DNA from: Aquirhabdus sp.
GTDB taxonomy: Bacteria; Pseudomonadota; Gammaproteobacteria; Pseudomonadales; Moraxellaceae
Length of the DNA stretch: 6,320 nt
Direction of reading: 5' to 3'
Assembly: GCA_030151145.1 (NCBI GenBank)
Contig: JASLEL010000209.1
Coordinates: 1-6,320, forward strand
Numbering within the stretch: the first letter of the stretch is position 1; the number at the start of each line of letters is the position of its first letter. The translations under genes and the position numbers were made by a program. Positions 5,733 to 6,320 of the stretch are shown one piece after another. Under the pieces are notes generated by a model that worked only from the letters and a program-made list of their open reading frames with translations, had not been told where the DNA came from and searched no databases.

Positions 5733-6044
5733 CTAGAGCCGGATAATCTGTCCAATCTCGGCGCTCATCATCGAGGTCAGGATCATGCTGATGATGGTGT
5801 CGATGAGATGAGCATCGATGTGCAACATGATGCGGACGGTCTTTTGCTGGGGATGCGGCATGACCTGCAGGTCGTGCATGGCCGCACCTGAGGCATTCAT
5901 GAGAATGCGGCGCAGGATCAGGGCTTGATCTTCGGAAACTTTAAAAAACATCTGAGCTCGAGCCGCACGAAGGGCTACGGGCTGCACCTGAAGGGCGGCT
6001 GAATCATCTTCAGGCTGGCCTACAGGGTGGGATTGGGCGTTCAT
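5733..6044 (-). CDS. Hypothetical 103-aa protein, possible ACT/ferredoxin-like fold
   Basis: I do not recognise the product with certainty. About 25 polar residues come first, then a compact domain: AQMFFKVSEDQALILRRILMN, AAMHDLQVMP, KTVRIMLHIDAHLIDTIISMI and a C-terminal AEIGQIIRL. The order strand-helix-strand-strand-helix-strand and the size suggest an ACT-like or ferredoxin-like ligand-binding or dimerisation domain; this is inference. It is Met-rich in the second helix. The start is the ATG at 6042-6044, with AAAGG (6051-6055) 6 nt upstream. The frame stays open to an ATG at 6200, but that extension is Arg/Gln-rich and has no ribosome-binding site. It ends in TAG 3 nt before the pseudouridine synthase GTG and is almost certainly co-transcribed with it. 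Confidence 0.7.
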   Translation of the reverse strand: MNAQSHPVGQPEDDSAALQVQPVALRAARAQMFFKVSEDQALILRRILMNASGAAMHDLQVMPHPQQKTVRIMLHIDAHLIDTIISMILTSMMSAEIGQIIRL

Positions 6045-6194
6045 GATGGACCTTTGTTGTACTGTAGCGATATGGGATTTTGCAGTACGTCTCTGTCGCT
6101 GCGGGTTCGAGCCCAGCAGAGCGTACCGTGACCATGCGATCAGAGGGTGGCGTATATCCGCGTCATACGTAGATAAAGCAACCTTCTGATATAA

Positions 6195-6212
6195 AGTCAT
6201 ACATTAGTCATA
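6195..6212. repeat. Direct repeat AGTCATA with 11-bp period in an AT-rich promoter region
   Basis: AGTCATA occurs at 6195-6201 and 6206-6212, one helical turn apart, within an AT-rich block (about 6185-6228). This block lies 150-180 bp upstream of the 103-aa gene and is the likely promoter region for the leftward two-gene unit. The -35/-10 candidates on the minus strand (TTGTTT, then TAATGT at 16 bp) match only 3 of 6 positions each, so I do not name a promoter. The span 6045-6287 otherwise holds no gene I can support. Confidence 0.3.
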
Positions 6213-6287
6213 TTTAGCATAAAAACAAGGCCAGTGAAACCGTTTTTGCCAGATGGTCGTCCGATCTCTGTGAAGATCACGTGAAAT

Positions 6288-6320
6288 CAAAAAGACCTGC
6301 GCGCTGCACAGGTCTTTTTG
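6288..6320 (-). terminator. Rho-independent terminator at the right edge, probably bidirectional
   Basis: CAAAAAGACCTG (6288-6299) and CAGGTCTTTTTG (6309-6320) form a perfect 12-bp inverted repeat around a 9-nt centre. Both strands show an A-run, stem, T-run layout. No plus-strand gene ends before it here, so it most likely terminates a minus-strand gene beyond the right edge, separating it from the leftward two-gene unit. It could also serve a convergent gene. Confidence 0.85.

Noticed and set aside
6045..6200. Longer start of the 103-aa protein (155 aa from 6200)
   Set aside because: The extra 52 residues are Arg/Gln-rich and unlike a structured domain, and the internal ATG has AAAGG at 6 nt.

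Overview
The window reads as a stretch of chromosome from a gammaproteobacterium. The best guess is Pseudomonadales, probably Moraxellaceae (an Acinetobacter relative with intermediate GC). The main support is the phosphatidylserine synthase, whose acidic N-terminus (HDGLTFEIIEEE) resembles Acinetobacter PssA as I remember it; rlmJ and an RluA-type pseudouridine synthase fit the same group. This placement is inference, not a search result. I see no insertion sequence, phage gene, CRISPR array, tRNA or rRNA.

Layout, left to right. At 1-265 (minus) is the N-terminal end of a penicillin-acylase-family Ntn-hydrolase that runs off the left edge. A 316-bp gene-free stretch follows (266-581). It holds an FNR/Anr-like half-match, a row of four DnaA-box-like 9-mers in one orientation, and a hairpin. 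At 582-1052 (minus) is a small membrane protein joining an N-terminal XRE/Cro helix-turn-helix to a C-terminal 2TM domain. The next spacer carries an exact 13-bp tandem duplication and a strong 15-bp-stem terminator that closes the pssA unit. pssA (1296-2180, minus) lies downstream of rlmJ (2293-3150, minus). A 330-bp divergent region (3151-3486) separates this pair from a two-gene plus-strand unit: a 2OG-Fe(II) oxygenase (3487-4194) and an all-helical TPR-like protein (4238-4852). That unit runs tail to tail into an RluA-family pseudouridine synthase (4788-5729, minus), with a 65-bp overlap of the coding ends. Upstream of the synthase, separated only by TAG-ACC-GTG in the same frame, is a 103-aa protein of unknown function (5733-6044, minus). 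The right edge holds a perfect bidirectional-looking terminator (6288-6320).

Functionally this is mostly housekeeping: phospholipid synthesis (PssA), rRNA methylation (RlmJ) and RNA pseudouridylation. Three less-characterised elements stand out: the membrane-tethered HTH protein, the oxygenase/TPR-like pair, and the 103-aa protein coupled to the pseudouridine synthase. I found no clear new defence or mobile system. The observations most worth checking are the DnaA-box row, the HTH-2TM protein, the oxygenase/TPR pair with its 65-bp convergent overlap, the in-frame amber junction, and an apparent excess of GATC sites.
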